A stretch of DNA of 64,000 bases from Streptomyces alboflavus (GCF_000716675.1 NZ_JNXT01000019.1:106642-170641); one strand, 5' to 3'. Positions 41,270 to 51,721 are shown, counted from the stretch's first letter. A program made the numbers and translations. Notes: generated from the sequence alone by a model not told the origin.

Positions 41270-42568
41270 ATGAGCGAAAGCCCTGCCCCCCTCGCCGACC
41301 CGCACCTCGTCTTCGACCCCGTAGGGACCGACGGACCGCGGGACATCGTCATCCTCGGCTCCACGGGTTCGATCGGCACCCAGGCCATCGACCTGGTGCT
41401 GCGCAACCCCGACCGCTTCCGCGTGACGGCCCTGTCCGCGGCGGGCGGTCGCGTGGCCCTCCTCGCCGAGCAGGCCAGGCAGCTGCGGGTGCGCACCGTC
41501 GCGGTCGCCCGCGAGGACGTCGTACCGGCCCTGCGCGAGGCCCTGCGCGAGGAGTACGGCACCGGGGAGCCGCTGCCCGAGATCGTCGCGGGCCCGGACG
41601 CGGCCACACAGGTCGCGGCCACGGACTCGGCGCACTGCCACACGGTCCTCAACGGCATCACCGGATCGATCGGCCTCGCCCCCACCCTCGCCGCCCTGGA
41701 GGCGGGCCACACGCTGGCGCTCGCCAACAAGGAGTCGCTGATCGTCGGCGGCCCGCTGGTGAAGGCGCTCGCCAAGCCCGGCCAGATCATCCCGGTCGAC
41801 TCCGAGCACGCCGCGCTCTTCCAGGCCCTGGCCGCAGGCACCCGCGCCGACGTCCGCAAGCTCGTCGTGACCGCGTCCGGCGGCCCCTTCCGGGGACGCA
41901 CGAAGGCCGACCTGGCGAACGTCACGCCCGCCGACGCGCTCGCGCACCCGACCTGGGCGATGGGCCCCGTCATCACGGTGAACTCCGCGACCCTGGTCAA
42001 CAAGGGCCTGGAGGTCATCGAGGCGCACCTCCTGTACGACATCCCCTTCGACCGCATCGAGGTCGTCGTGCACCCCCAGTCGTACGTGCACTCCATGGTC
42101 GAGTTCACCGACGGCTCCACCATCGCCCAGGCCACCCCGCCCGACATGCGCGGCCCCATCGCCATCGGCCTCGGCTGGCCCGAAAGGGTCCCGGACGCGG
42201 CCCCCGCTTTCGACTGGTCGAAGGCCTCGACCTGGGAGTTCTTCCCGCTCGACACCGAGGCGTTCCCCTCCGTCGGGCTCGCCCGGCACGTCGGGGAGCT
42301 CGCGGGCACGGCCCCGGCGGTGTTCAATGCCGCCAACGAGGAGTGCGTGGACGCCTTCCTGGCGGGCGCGCTGCCCTTCAACGGCATCATGGAGACCGTG
42401 ACCCAGGTCGTCGCCGAACACGGCACACCGCGCGCGGGAACCTCGCTTACCGTGGCGGACGTCCTCGAAGCGGAGACCTGGGCGCGCGCCCGGGCCCGTG
42501 AACTGACGGCCACGACCACCTCGTCGGCGACGACGGGGAACCAGACGACCGCGGAGGCTCGTGCATGA
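41270..42568 (+). CDS. dxr: 1-deoxy-D-xylulose-5-phosphate reductoisomerase
   Basis: 432 residues from the ATG at 41270 (GGGGG upstream). The NADPH-binding loop GSTGSIGTQ is at 30-38. [28 protein letters not shown] (the metal-binding Asp/Glu region), TASGGPFRG and [16 protein letters not shown] are family signatures; the C-terminus has [13 protein letters not shown]. It catalyses the second step of the MEP isoprenoid pathway (DXP to MEP). The ATGA overlap with the following protease gene indicates an operon. Another MEP gene (ispG) follows 1.5 kb later. Confidence 0.98.
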   Translation: MSESPAPLADPHLVFDPVGTDGPRDIVILGSTGSIGTQAIDLVLRNPDRFRVTALSAAGGRVALLAEQARQLRVRTVAVAREDVVPALREALREEYGTGEPLPEIVAGPDAATQVAATDSAHCHTVLNGITGSIGLAPTLAALEAGHTLALANKESLIVGGPLVKALAKPGQIIPVDSEHAALFQALAAGTRADVRKLVVTASGGPFRGRTKADLANVTPADALAHPTWAMGPVITVNSATLVNKGLEVIEAHLLYDIPFDRIEVVVHPQSYVHSMVEFTDGSTIAQATPPDMRGPIAIGLGWPERVPDAAPAFDWSKASTWEFFPLDTEAFPSVGLARHVGELAGTAPAVFNAANEECVDAFLAGALPFNGIMETVTQVVAEHGTPRAGTSLTVADVLEAETWARARARELTATTTSSATTGNQTTAEARA

Positions 42569-43866
42569 CGACCTTGATGATGATCCTCGGCATAGTCGTC
42601 TTCGTGATCGGGCTGCTGTTCTCGATCGCCTGGCACGAGCTGGGCCACCTGTCGACCGCGAAGATGTTCGGCATCCGGGTGCCCCAGTACATGGTCGGCT
42701 TCGGCCCGACGCTGTTCTCGCGCAAGAAGGGCGACACCGAGTACGGCATCAAGGCCATCCCGCTCGGCGGCTACATCCGCATGATCGGCATGTTCCCGCC
42801 CGGTCCTGACGGGAAGATAGAGGCACGCTCCACCTCGCCCTGGCGCGGCATGATCGAGGACGCCCGCTCCGCGGCCTTCGAGGAGCTGAGGCCCGGCGAC
42901 GAGAGCCGCCTGTTCTACACGCGCAAGCCCTGGAAGCGCGTGATCGTGATGTTCGCCGGGCCCTTCATGAACCTGATCCTGGCCGTCGTGATCTTCCTCG
43001 GCGTGATGATGACCTTCGGCATCAGTACGCAGACGACGTCGGTCGGCAAGGTCTCCGACTGCGTCATCGAGGCCAGCCAGAACCGCAACACCTGCGCGAA
43101 GGGCGACAAGCCCGCCCCCGCCAAGGCCGCAGGCCTCAAGGCCGGTGACAAGATCGTCGCCTTCCAGGGCAAGGACGTCGGCGACTGGTCCGCGCTCCAG
43201 TCGAAGATCCGCGAGACCGTCGGCCCCGCGACGCTCACCGTCGAGCGCGACGGCAAGCGCCTCGATCTGCACGCCAACCTGATCAAGAACCAGGTCAGCA
43301 AGACCGACGGCGACGGCGGGTACGTCGAGGGCAAGTACGTCTACGCCGGGTTCCTCGGCTTCACGCCCGCCTCCGGCATCGTCCAGCAGTCCTTCGGCCA
43401 GTCCGTGGACCGCATGGGCAACATGATGGAGAACGGCGTCGAGTCCATCGTGGCGCTGCCCTCGAAGATCCCCGACCTGTGGGACGCGGCTTTCGGTGAC
43501 GGCGACCGCAAGCAGGACTCGCCCATGGGCGTCGTCGGCGCGGCCCGCGTCGGCGGTGAGGTGTTCACCCTGGACATCCCGCCGGAGAACCAGATCGCGA
43601 TGATGCTGTTCCTGCTCGCGGGCTTCAACCTCTCCCTGTTCCTGTTCAACATGCTGCCGCTGCTGCCGCTGGACGGCGGGCACATCGCGGGTGCACTGTG
43701 GGAGTCGCTGCGCCGCAACGTGGCGAAGGTGTTCCGGCGGCCCGACCCCGGTCCCTTCGACGTGGCGAAGCTGATGCCCGTCGCCTATGTCGTCGCCGGG
43801 ATCTTCATCTGCTTCACCATTCTGGTGCTCATCGCGGATGTGGTTAACCCGGTGAGAATTTCCTAG
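42565..43866 (+). CDS. rseP: Site-2 (M50) metalloprotease, RseP family
   Basis: 433 residues. The zinc site HELGH is at 24-28 in the first membrane helix, with the third ligand in [10 protein letters not shown] (about residue 370). A central PDZ domain runs about 170-230 ([21 protein letters not shown]). Four membrane helices. RseP-type enzymes cut anti-sigma factors or signal peptide remnants inside the membrane. It is translationally coupled to dxr and followed by a terminator. No anti-sigma gene is adjacent. Confidence 0.95.
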   Translation: MTTLMMILGIVVFVIGLLFSIAWHELGHLSTAKMFGIRVPQYMVGFGPTLFSRKKGDTEYGIKAIPLGGYIRMIGMFPPGPDGKIEARSTSPWRGMIEDARSAAFEELRPGDESRLFYTRKPWKRVIVMFAGPFMNLILAVVIFLGVMMTFGISTQTTSVGKVSDCVIEASQNRNTCAKGDKPAPAKAAGLKAGDKIVAFQGKDVGDWSALQSKIRETVGPATLTVERDGKRLDLHANLIKNQVSKTDGDGGYVEGKYVYAGFLGFTPASGIVQQSFGQSVDRMGNMMENGVESIVALPSKIPDLWDAAFGDGDRKQDSPMGVVGAARVGGEVFTLDIPPENQIAMMLFLLAGFNLSLFLFNMLPLLPLDGGHIAGALWESLRRNVAKVFRRPDPGPFDVAKLMPVAYVVAGIFICFTILVLIADVVNPVRIS

Positions 43867-43878
43867 ACACGCGATGTT

Positions 43879-43915
43879 TGCGGCGGTCGGGCACCATGTG
43901 TGGCCGACCGCCGCA
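43879..43915 (+). terminator. Terminator after rseP
   Basis: TGCGGCGGTCGG and its complement form a perfect 12-bp stem with a 13-base loop, 12 bp after the stop. The ispG promoter must lie between this stem and 44104. Confidence 0.8.
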
Positions 43916-44103
43916 GTGTGTGCGAGACGGCCCGCCAATGGGTGGACCTCGGGGCGGGATGTGCCCCCGCCCTGTGGGTTGCCGTAACCTCGAACCCGCG
44001 AATGAGCGATGTAGTTGCGAAGCCGCGATTGTGTGGCGGAGCCGCTAAGCCCGGTGCCCGCCGAACTCGGGACCTTGATCCACACCTTGGGGATGCACGC
44101 CAG

Positions 44104-45258
44104 ATGACTGCCGTTTCTCTCGGAATCCCGTCCGTACCGACCAAGCTCGCCGACCGCCGGGTCAGCCGCAAGATCCAGGTCGGTTCGGTGGCTGTCGGCG
44201 GGGACGCGCCGGTGTCGGTGCAGTCGATGACGACGACGCGTACGTCGGACATCGGCGCGACGCTGCAGCAGATCGCCGAGCTGACGGCGTCGGGATGCCA
44301 GATCGTACGAGTGGCGTGTCCCACGCAGGACGACGCCGACGCGCTCGCCACGATCGCCCGCAAGTCGCAGATCCCGGTGATCGCCGACATCCACTTCCAG
44401 CCGAAGTACGTGTTCGCGGCGATCGACGCCGGGTGCGCTGCGGTGCGGGTGAACCCCGGCAACATCAAGCAGTTCGACGACAAGGTCAAGGAGATCGCGC
44501 GGGCCGCGGGCGACGCGGGCACGCCGATCCGCATCGGCGTCAACGCCGGGTCGCTGGACGCCCGCCTCCTGAAGAAGTACGGCAAGGCCACTCCCGAGGC
44601 GCTCGTCGAGTCGGCCCTCTGGGAGGCGTCCCTCTTCGAGGAGCACGGCTTCCGGGACATCAAGATCTCGGTCAAGCACAACGACCCCGTGGTCATGGTC
44701 AACGCCTACCGTCAGCTCGCCGCCGCCTGCGACTACCCCCTGCACCTCGGCGTGACCGAGGCCGGTCCCGCCTTCCAGGGCACGATCAAGTCGGCCGTCG
44801 CCTTCGGCGCGCTGCTCTCCGAAGGCATCGGCGACACGATCCGCGTCTCCCTCTCCGCGCCCCCCGCGGAGGAGGTCAAGGTCGGCATGCAGATCCTGGA
44901 GTCCCTGAACCTCAAGCAGCGCCGCCTGGAGATCGTCTCCTGCCCGTCCTGCGGCCGCGCCCAGGTCGACGTCTACAAGCTCGCCGAAGAGGTCACCGCC
45001 GGCCTGGACGGCATGGAGGTCCCGCTCCGCGTCGCCGTCATGGGCTGCGTCGTGAACGGCCCTGGCGAGGCCCGCGAGGCCGACCTCGGCGTCGCCTCCG
45101 GCAACGGCAAGGGCCAGATCTTCGTCAAGGGCGAGGTCATCAAGACCGTCCCCGAGTCGAAGATCGTCGAGACCCTCATCGAAGAGGCCCTCAAGATCGC
45201 CGAACAGATGGAGAAGGACGGCGTGACGTCGGGCGAGCCTTCGGTCACGATCAGCTAG
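44104..45258 (+). CDS. ispG: 4-hydroxy-3-methylbut-2-enyl diphosphate synthase (flavodoxin type)
   Basis: 384 residues. The [4Fe-4S] ligands are C280, C283 (CPSCGRAQ) and C315 ([11 protein letters not shown]), with the essential E322 nearby. The N-terminal TIM barrel carries [10 protein letters not shown] and [13 protein letters not shown]. It is the penultimate MEP-pathway enzyme (MEcPP to HMBPP). The ATG at 44104 is chosen; the upstream 68 codons of open frame lack coding character and overlap the rseP terminator region. Confidence 0.98.
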   Translation: MTAVSLGIPSVPTKLADRRVSRKIQVGSVAVGGDAPVSVQSMTTTRTSDIGATLQQIAELTASGCQIVRVACPTQDDADALATIARKSQIPVIADIHFQPKYVFAAIDAGCAAVRVNPGNIKQFDDKVKEIARAAGDAGTPIRIGVNAGSLDARLLKKYGKATPEALVESALWEASLFEEHGFRDIKISVKHNDPVVMVNAYRQLAAACDYPLHLGVTEAGPAFQGTIKSAVAFGALLSEGIGDTIRVSLSAPPAEEVKVGMQILESLNLKQRRLEIVSCPSCGRAQVDVYKLAEEVTAGLDGMEVPLRVAVMGCVVNGPGEAREADLGVASGNGKGQIFVKGEVIKTVPESKIVETLIEEALKIAEQMEKDGVTSGEPSVTIS

Positions 45259-46376
45259 TTCTGGCCCCTGGGCCTTGTGCGGGGTGCCCTCCCGGGCGGG
45301 GGCGGGGCGGGGTGCGTCGGTGGCTTTCCCGCCGTGCGTGGGGGTTCCCACCCGCCCACCCGTGACTCTGGGACGTGCGGTGACCGGGGTGGGGTGGGGC
45401 GCCCCGAGGCGGTGGTTCGGGGCGGTTCGGGTGCGGCGGATGGTCTCTGGGGCCGTCGGCGGCTCTCCCGCCGTGGGCGTGCCGCCGCTGGCGCGGCGGG
45501 ATTGTCCCCGCCCGCCCACCCGTGGCTGCGGGGCGCGGGGCGCGCGAAGCCGGACTCTGCGACCCGGCGACAGTGGTTCGGGTCGGTTGGGTGCGGCGGG
45601 TGCCTTGCGGTGACTTGGCGCCCGCCCCGCCCTAGCGATGCCCGCCGCCGACGCACCGGGACGCCCGTACCCGTCCGCCCGTGGCGCCCGCCCGGATCCC
45701 ACAGCATCTGGTCTCGGTCGGTTGTGGTCCTCGGGTCTGTGGCTTGTCCTGGTGTTTCCCGGGCCTCCCCGGCCGGCCGTGCCCCACCCACCCTGGTCCG
45801 CCCCGGCGCCCCCGCCCGCCGCGCCAGTGCCCGCGCGCTACCCACCCCGGGGTTTCGGGGTTCCCCAGGGTCCCACCCGTGCGGGTGGGAGGGAGCCGCC
45901 GCGCAGCGGCGGGGAGAGGTGCCGTGGGGGGGGCGAGCAGGCGGAGCGGCGCGGGCGAGGATCTTCGCGAGGGTGGGCGCGCCACCATGGGGGACGTGGT
46001 CCGGGAGGGCGACGCCTCCGTGACGACCGTGTCGCGGGTGCTCACATCGTCTTGACAGCTCCGATGTATGGCAGGACCTTGTTCGAGCACCTGGATCGAG
46101 GGAACGCCCCCTCAGGGCGGCCTCGTCCTCGCCGATGTCCGAGGGAGCCCCCGTGTTCCGTACGACTCGCAAGGTTCGCCCCCGTCAGGGCTGTGCTCCG
46201 TGGCCGACTGGCACGGTTCGGGCATCCGGTGATGCCGTCTTCGTACGGCATGCGCCCCGCGATGATTCATCCGATGACGTGGGAGCAGGTGCGCGCGTAG
46301 AGAGCATGGGCCACGACGGCGCCCCCCAGCTCACGCTCCGCAAGGTCTTCGTCAACGGAACCGAGGTCCACCACCC
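45259..46376. other. 1.1-kb gap with GC-rich repeats and gene remnants
   Basis: No intact gene is convincing. 45259-45960 is low-information GC-rich sequence with near-repeats of CCCGCCCACCCGTG (about 45350 and 45515) and hairpins such as GGGTCCCACCCGTGCGGGTG. 45987-46055 is a LacI helix-turn-helix remnant. 46056-46376 is less GC-rich and ends in a small frame (46308-46380, beginning MGHDGAPQLTLRK) overlapping the next start by 4 bp. Confidence 0.7.
45987..46055 (+). pseudogene. LacI-family regulator remnant (N-terminal helix-turn-helix only)
   Basis: The frame reads RATMGDVVREGDASVTTVSR then VLTSS and stops. It closely matches the conserved LacI start (ATMxDVAREAGVSVTTVSRVL). No ligand-binding domain follows in any frame. 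It lies just before the fucosidase-like gene, which a LacI repressor commonly controls, so it is likely the decayed end of a sugar-utilisation locus. Confidence 0.65.
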
Positions 46377-46380
46377 ATGA
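46308..46380 (+). other. Short frame overlapping the fucosidase start
   Basis: ATG at 46308 gives 23 residues (MGHDGAPQLTLRKVFVNGTE then VHHP) and a stop that shares ATGA with the fucosidase start at 46377. It could be a translationally coupled leader or the truncated end of a lost upstream gene. The open frame extends back to 46135 without clear similarity. Confidence 0.35.
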
Positions 46381-48182
46381 CGCCCGCCCCGAAGCGCCGC
46401 ACCCGCACCAGATCCCTGCCCCTGTGGGCCGCCGCCCTCGCCCTCCTCGGCGGGCTCCTCCTCGCCGGCACCGGCACCTCCACGGCCCGCGCTCCCGCGC
46501 CCGCCGCCGACCCGCCGCGCCAGTCCATGCTCAGGAACGCCACCGCCGGGCTCTTCCTGCACTGGGGCATGTTCACCAGCCCCAAGCACTACGACTGCCG
46601 GGAGTGGGAGAAGGCCGTCACCGACGGCGGCTGGACGCCCGACTACTGGGTCGACGAGGCCAGGAAGCTCGACGCGAGCTACATCGTCCTCGCCACCTTC
46701 CACTCCCGCCTCGGCTACGCCCGCCCCTGGCCGTCGAAGATCCCCGGCACCTGCTCCACACAGCGGGACTTCCTCGGCGAGCTGATCAAGGCGGGCGAGG
46801 CCAAGGGCGTCAAGACGATCCTCTACATGACCGACGACCCCAAATGGCACGACGAGCAGGGCATCGAGACCCTCGACTCGGCCGCCTACTCCGCCCACAA
46901 GGGCCGCGACATCGACCTCACCGGCCGACCCGGATTCGGCGAGTTCTCGTACGAGAACTTCTTCGAGGTCATGGACAACTACCCCGAGCTGTCCGGCTTC
47001 TGGATCGACAACGACAACGAGTACTGGGAACAGCACAAGCTCTACGAGCAGATCCGCGAGCAGCGCCCCGACATGACGCTGAGCAACAACAACGAGGACA
47101 CCGCGGCCATGGACATGGTGTCCCACGAACAGAAGACCGGCATGACCCCGGCCTACGACCAGCCCTCGGCGATCTGGACGCCCATGCCGCGCCTGACCGA
47201 GTCCTGCTACAAGGTGCCGAGCACCGGCGCCTGGTGGTACGACGGCCAGGACCGCCCGGTCGACACCGGCCTCAACGTCGGCCGCTACGTGGCCAACTCG
47301 GGCACCTCCATCAAGTCCCTGATGGACCTCCAGGCCATGGTCGACGGCAGGTTCCCGCCCCAGCAGCAGAAGTTCACCGACTTCATGAAGGACTACCTGC
47401 CGCCCGTCCGGGAGTCCCTGCACGGCGTCGACGGCGGCGGCTACCGCTACGGCGGCATGCAGCCCGGCGCGTGGAACGACGGCGCGTACGGCTACGTCAC
47501 CGTCAGCCGCGCCAAGCCCACCACGCAGTACGTCCACGTCACCACCCGCCCCACCACCGGCGACCGGATCCGCCTGCGCGACAACGGCCACCGCGTCCAG
47601 CGCGTCACCGACCTGCGCACCGGCGAGCGCCTGCCCTTCGCCCAGAGCGACGGCAGCCTCACCGTCCGGTCGATCGAGGACTGGGACGCGTACGACACCG
47701 TCCTCAAGGTCGAGACCGAACGCGGCCGCGAGGGCTACTACCCGACCGGCTCCGTCAAGGCCGACGACCCCGCCCTGACCGACGGCGACTTCTCCACGTA
47801 CGCGGACAACAAGGGCACCCTGCCCGTCTCCGTCACACTCGACCTCGGGAAGCGCAGGAAGGCCGCGTTCCTCGGCATCAACCAGCGCGAGTGGTCACCC
47901 ACCCACAACCGCTCGACGTTCGGCAGGCCCGAGGACTCCGCCCGCATCAAGGACTACACCGTGTCCGTCAGCGACGACGGCAGACGGTGGCGGCAGATCA
48001 GAACGGGCGTCCTGGAGAGCGCCCGCGGCATCCGCTTCATCGACCTCGGCGACGACGTCCGCACCCGGCTGCTCAAGCTCGACGTGAGCACCACCTGGGC
48101 CGCCGCCACCGCCCCCAACTTCCACCGGCAACTCAAGATCGACGAGATCCAGGTCGGCCACGGGCACGTGCGGCGCCGCTGA
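46377..48182 (+). CDS. Secreted alpha-L-fucosidase-like hydrolase with F5/8-type C domain
   Basis: 601 residues with a signal peptide (RR-rich start, hydrophobic 14-33). AGLFLHWGMFTSPKHYDCREW is the GH29 start motif, and FWIDNDNEYW near 208-217 contains a candidate nucleophile Asp (D211). The usual GH29 KHHDGF segment is replaced by ATFHSRLGY, so the activity is not certain. Residues about 475-597 (YADNKGTLPVSVTLDLG ... DYTVSVSDDGRRWRQI) are a discoidin/CBM32-like sugar-binding domain. It interrupts a conserved block between ispG and the GNAT genes and follows a LacI remnant, so it appears acquired or retained. Confidence 0.8.
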   Translation: MTPAPKRRTRTRSLPLWAAALALLGGLLLAGTGTSTARAPAPAADPPRQSMLRNATAGLFLHWGMFTSPKHYDCREWEKAVTDGGWTPDYWVDEARKLDASYIVLATFHSRLGYARPWPSKIPGTCSTQRDFLGELIKAGEAKGVKTILYMTDDPKWHDEQGIETLDSAAYSAHKGRDIDLTGRPGFGEFSYENFFEVMDNYPELSGFWIDNDNEYWEQHKLYEQIREQRPDMTLSNNNEDTAAMDMVSHEQKTGMTPAYDQPSAIWTPMPRLTESCYKVPSTGAWWYDGQDRPVDTGLNVGRYVANSGTSIKSLMDLQAMVDGRFPPQQQKFTDFMKDYLPPVRESLHGVDGGGYRYGGMQPGAWNDGAYGYVTVSRAKPTTQYVHVTTRPTTGDRIRLRDNGHRVQRVTDLRTGERLPFAQSDGSLTVRSIEDWDAYDTVLKVETERGREGYYPTGSVKADDPALTDGDFSTYADNKGTLPVSVTLDLGKRRKAAFLGINQREWSPTHNRSTFGRPEDSARIKDYTVSVSDDGRRWRQIRTGVLESARGIRFIDLGDDVRTRLLKLDVSTTWAAATAPNFHRQLKIDEIQVGHGHVRRR

Positions 48183-48190
48183 TCCCGCAG

Positions 48191-48228
48191 GTCGCCGCCC
48201 GGCCACCGCACCGTGACCGGGCGGCGAC
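48191..48228 (+). terminator. Terminator after the fucosidase-like gene
   Basis: GTCGCCGCCCGG and its complement form a perfect 12-bp stem with a 14-base loop, 8 bp after the stop. Confidence 0.75.
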
Positions 48229-48298
48229 CGGGCGGCGCCCGAGAACCTCGCCAGGTACAGTGCGGAGATCAGCAGACCGTATGGTGAGGCCCCCGCAC

Positions 48299-49147
48299 GT
48301 GTTGACCCAGACCACCACCAGGGTCCTCGATCCGAGTGACCTGGACGCCGCGCTCGCCGTGCTCGACCGCGAGCCGGTCGCGAACGCCTTCGTCACAGCC
48401 AGGGTGCGCGTCGCGGGCCTCGACCCGTGGCGCCTCGGCGGCGAGATGTGGGGCTGGTACGAGGACGGCATGCTGGAGTCCCTGTGCTACGCGGGCGCCA
48501 ACCTCGTCCCGATCTGCGCCACCCCCCGCGCCGTCCGCGGCTTCGCCGACCGCGCCCGCAGGGCCGGACGCCGCTGCTCCTCCATCGTCGGCCCCGCCGA
48601 GCCCACCGCCCTCCTGTGGCGCCTGCTCGAACCGTCCTGGGGGCCCGCCCGCGAGGTCCGCTCCCAGCAGCCCCTGATGGTCACCGACCGGCTGCCCGAC
48701 GACATCACGCCCGATCCGTACGTCCGCCGCGTCCGCAAGGACGAGATGGAGACGATCATGCCGGCGTGCGTGGCGATGTTCACCGAGGAGGTGGGCATCT
48801 CGCCACTGGCCGGGGACGGGGGCCTGCTCTACCAGGCCAGGGTCGCCGAACTCGTCGGCTCCGGCCGCTCCTTCGCCCGCATCGACGCCGAAGGACGCGT
48901 CGTCTTCAAGGCCGAGATCGGCGCGGCGACGGACCGCGCCTGCCAGGTGCAGGGCGTCTGGGTCGCGCCCGAGTACCGGGGGCAGGGGATCGCCGCCCCC
49001 GGCATGGCGGCCGTCCTGAAGTACGCCCTCGCGGACGTCTCGCCCGTCGTCAGCCTCTACGTCAACGACTTCAACACGGCGGCGCGTGCCGCGTATCGCC
49101 GGGTCGGTTTTCGGGAGGTCGGCGCGTTCATGAGCGTCCTGTTCTGA
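48299..49147 (+). CDS. GNAT acetyltransferase with N-terminal DUF4081-like domain
   Basis: 282 residues from the GTG at 48299 (GGTGAGG nine bases upstream; ATG 48281 is possible). The first half (LDPSDLDAALAVLDREPVANAFVTARV ... SLCYAGANLVPI) is the DUF4081-type domain common before actinobacterial GNATs. The second half has the acetyl-CoA motif VQGVWVAPEYRGQGIAAPGM and YVNDFNTAARAAYRRVGF. It is probably an N-acetyltransferase; the substrate is unknown. It is normally the neighbour of ispG in Streptomyces. Confidence 0.9.
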   Translation: MLTQTTTRVLDPSDLDAALAVLDREPVANAFVTARVRVAGLDPWRLGGEMWGWYEDGMLESLCYAGANLVPICATPRAVRGFADRARRAGRRCSSIVGPAEPTALLWRLLEPSWGPAREVRSQQPLMVTDRLPDDITPDPYVRRVRKDEMETIMPACVAMFTEEVGISPLAGDGGLLYQARVAELVGSGRSFARIDAEGRVVFKAEIGAATDRACQVQGVWVAPEYRGQGIAAPGMAAVLKYALADVSPVVSLYVNDFNTAARAAYRRVGFREVGAFMSVLF

Positions 49148-49149
49148 GC

Positions 49150-49282
49150 GCCCCGTGAGGGGCGCGGGGAACTGCGCGCTCCGCGCGCGACAAGCCGCAG
49201 ACGCGTCTGCCGAGTACTGAGGCAGACGCGTCTGCGGCTTTTGCGTGGCTGGTCGCGCAGTTCGCCGCGCCCCTCACGGGGC
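49150..49282. repeat. 133-bp nested inverted repeat, including terminator
   Basis: Outer arms 49150-49167 / 49265-49282 are perfect complements (18 bp). Middle arms GAACTGCGCG (49169-49178) and CGCGCAGTTC (49254-49263) also pair. Inner arms 49193-49211 / 49221-49239 (19 bp, containing GACGCGTC) enclose a 9-base loop and are followed by TTTT. The outer part is a common Streptomyces element in two opposed copies. Confidence 0.9.
49193..49239 (+). terminator. Inner hairpin with T-tract after the GNAT gene
   Basis: A perfect 19-bp stem with loop GAGTACTGA, followed by CTTTTG: unusually close to a classical intrinsic terminator for this genus. Confidence 0.8.
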
Positions 49283-49305
49283 ATCCGGCGAAGTAGGGTG
49301 CCCGC

Positions 49306-49851
49306 ATGACGGACGAAGTCGTGATCGGGCCCCTGGACCTCGCCGCGCGCGTGGACGACGCGCTGCGCGTACAGGCCCTCGCCTTCGGGCTCAGCGACGA
49401 CGAGATCGCCGTGCGCCGCCAGATCGTCCTGCGGCACCTCACCCACCCCGGCGCGCGGGCGCTCGGCGCCACCACCCGCGACGGACGGCTCGTCGGCTTC
49501 GTCTACGGCATGCCCAACGACCGCGCGCACTGGTGGTCCACCGTCGTCGAGCCCTATCTGCGCGGCTGGGACCTGGACGGCTGGCTCGACGACTCCTTCG
49601 TCATCACCGAGCTGCACGTACGCCCCGGCTACCAGAACCGGGGCCTCGGCCGCGCCCTCATCACCACCGTCACCGACGCCGCCGCCGAACCCCGCTCCAT
49701 CCTCTCCGCCATCGACACCGAGAGCCCCGCCCGCGCCCTGTACCGCTCCCTCGGCTACACCGACCTGGCCCGCAACGTGCTCTTCCCGAGCGCCCCCAAG
49801 CCGTACGCGGTCATGGGCGCGCCCCTGCCGCTCCGGCGCCCCGGCGGCTGA
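49306..49851 (+). CDS. GNAT family N-acetyltransferase
   Basis: 181 residues. The acetyl-CoA-binding motif is ELHVRPGYQNRGLGRALI, with AIDTESPARALYRSLGY completing the fold. The substrate is not evident; many relatives are called RimI-like without proof. It lies just before proS, a conserved Streptomyces order. Confidence 0.9.
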   Translation: MTDEVVIGPLDLAARVDDALRVQALAFGLSDDEIAVRRQIVLRHLTHPGARALGATTRDGRLVGFVYGMPNDRAHWWSTVVEPYLRGWDLDGWLDDSFVITELHVRPGYQNRGLGRALITTVTDAAAEPRSILSAIDTESPARALYRSLGYTDLARNVLFPSAPKPYAVMGAPLPLRRPGG

Positions 49852-49920
49852 ATCGATTTCCACGTGCGTACGTGCCCCGGCTAACCTGCGGCCATCACCC
49901 TTACGCAGCAGGAGATCACC

Positions 49921-51615
49921 ATGGCCCAGGTCCAGCGCATGTCCCGTTTGATGGTCAAGACACTGCGCGACGACCCGGCGGACGCGGAGACGCTCAACCA
50001 CAAGTTGCTCGTGCGCGCCGGTTACGTCCGCCGGACCGCCGCGGGCATCTGGACCTGGCTGCCGCTCGGCAAGAAGGTCTACGAGAACGTCGCCCGCGTC
50101 GTCCGCGAGGAGATGGACGCCATCGGCGGCCAGGAGGTCCTGCTCCCCGCCCTGCTGCCCAAGGAGCCCTACGAGGCAAGCGGGCGCTACGAGGAGTACG
50201 GCGACCTGCTGTTCCGCCTCAAGGACCGCAAGGGCTCCGACTACCTCCTCGGCCCCACCCACGAGGAGATCTTCACCCAGGTCGTCAAGGACCAGTGCTC
50301 GTCCTACAAGGACCTGCCGGTGATCCTCTACCAGATCCAGACCAAGTACCGCGACGAGGCCCGTCCGCGCGCGGGCGTCCTGCGCGGCCGCGAGTTCCAG
50401 ATGAAGGACTCGTACTCCTTCGACGCCTCCGACGAGGGCCTCGCCGAGGCGTACGCGCTGCACCGCGCCGCCTACCAGCGCATCTTCGAGCGCCTCGGCC
50501 TGGACTACCGCATCGTGTCCGCCGTGTCCGGCGCCATGGGCGGCTCGGCGTCCGAGGAGTTCCTGGCGCCCGCGCCCGCCGGTGAGGACACCTTCGTGGA
50601 CTGCCCCGAGTGCGACTACGCCGCCAACACGGAGGCCGTGACCTTCGCCCTCAAGCCGGTGCCGGCCGACGGCCACGCGGCCGTCGAGGAGCTGGACACC
50701 CCCGACACCCCCACCATCGAGACCCTCGCCGAGCACCTGGGCGTCCCGGCCTCCGCCACCCTCAAGAACCTCCTCGTCAAGGTCGACGGCGAGATCGTCG
50801 CCGTCGGCGTGCCCGGCGACCGCGAGGTCGACCTCGGCAAGCTCGGCGAGCACCTGGCGCCCGCCGAGGTCGAGCTGGTCACCGCCGAGGACTTCGTGGG
50901 CCGCGACGACCTCGTCCGCGGCTACGTCGGCCCCCAGGGCCTGGAGAAGGTCCGCTACATCGCCGACCCGCGCGTCGCGCCCGGCACCTCCTGGATCACC
51001 GGCGCCAACAAGGCCGACAAGCACGCCCGCAACGTCGTCTGCGGCCGTGACTTCGAGGTCGACGACTACGTCGACGTCGTCGTGGTCGAGGCCGGGGACC
51101 CCTGCCCCGCCTGCGGCGCCGGTCTGAAGCTGGACCGGGCCATCGAGATCGGCCACATCTTCCAGCTCGGCCGCAAGTACGCCGACACCTTCCAGCTGGA
51201 CGTCCTCGGCCAGAACGGCAAGCCCGTCCGCGTCACCATGGGCTCGTACGGCATCGGCGTCTCCCGCGCCGTCGCCGCCCTCGTCGAGCAGACCGCCGAC
51301 GAGCAGGGGCTCTGCTGGTCCAAGGAGATCGCCCCTGCCGACGTCCACATCGTCGCCGCCGGCAAGGCCGTCCAGACCGAGCTGGCCCTCGACGTCGCCG
51401 AGCAGCTCAACGCCGCGGGCGTCCGTGTCCTCGTCGACGACCGCGCCGGCGTCTCGCCCGGCGTCAAGTTCACCGACGCCGAGCTGATCGGCGTCCCCAC
51501 GATCCTGGTCGCGGGCCGCCGGTCCGCCGACGGTGTGGTGGAGCTGAAGGACCGCCGGTCGGGGGAGCGGGAAGAGCTGTCGGTGGCCGACGCGATTGCT
51601 CGCCTCACGGCGTAA
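49921..51615 (+). CDS. proS: Prolyl-tRNA synthetase
   Basis: 564 residues, bacterial type with an editing (INS) domain between class II motifs 2 and 3. Motif 2 region: [33 protein letters not shown]. Insertion: residues about 230-390 ([29 protein letters not shown]). Motif 3: [18 protein letters not shown]. The C-terminal anticodon-binding domain starts near [20 protein letters not shown] precedes the ATG. Confidence 0.98.
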   Translation: MAQVQRMSRLMVKTLRDDPADAETLNHKLLVRAGYVRRTAAGIWTWLPLGKKVYENVARVVREEMDAIGGQEVLLPALLPKEPYEASGRYEEYGDLLFRLKDRKGSDYLLGPTHEEIFTQVVKDQCSSYKDLPVILYQIQTKYRDEARPRAGVLRGREFQMKDSYSFDASDEGLAEAYALHRAAYQRIFERLGLDYRIVSAVSGAMGGSASEEFLAPAPAGEDTFVDCPECDYAANTEAVTFALKPVPADGHAAVEELDTPDTPTIETLAEHLGVPASATLKNLLVKVDGEIVAVGVPGDREVDLGKLGEHLAPAEVELVTAEDFVGRDDLVRGYVGPQGLEKVRYIADPRVAPGTSWITGANKADKHARNVVCGRDFEVDDYVDVVVVEAGDPCPACGAGLKLDRAIEIGHIFQLGRKYADTFQLDVLGQNGKPVRVTMGSYGIGVSRAVAALVEQTADEQGLCWSKEIAPADVHIVAAGKAVQTELALDVAEQLNAAGVRVLVDDRAGVSPGVKFTDAELIGVPTILVAGRRSADGVVELKDRRSGEREELSVADAIARLTA

Positions 51616-51681
51616 GGGGGGCGGGGGCTCCCGGCGCCGAGGGCTCCCCACACCCCCCTCCGCGGGTGGGCCGCCGCACCC

Positions 51682-51721
51682 TCGATCGCGCTGCGCGCTC
51701 GTCCTCAAACGCCGGACAGGC
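51682..51721. repeat. Partial dispersed repeat after proS
   Basis: TCGATCGCGCTGCGCGCTCG then TCCTCAAACGCCGGACAGGC: the end portion of the dispersed element, facing the larger copy at 51795 in opposite orientation. Confidence 0.75.

Noticed and set aside
41125..45702. 1525-codon minus-strand frame opposite dxr-rseP-ispG
   Set aside because: Runs antisense across three strongly supported genes; low-complexity product.
45277..46023. 248-codon frame in the gap after ispG
   Set aside because: Product is Gly/Arg/Pro-rich, there is no ribosome site, and it crosses repeat sequence. It was treated as non-coding, except for the LacI remnant in another frame.
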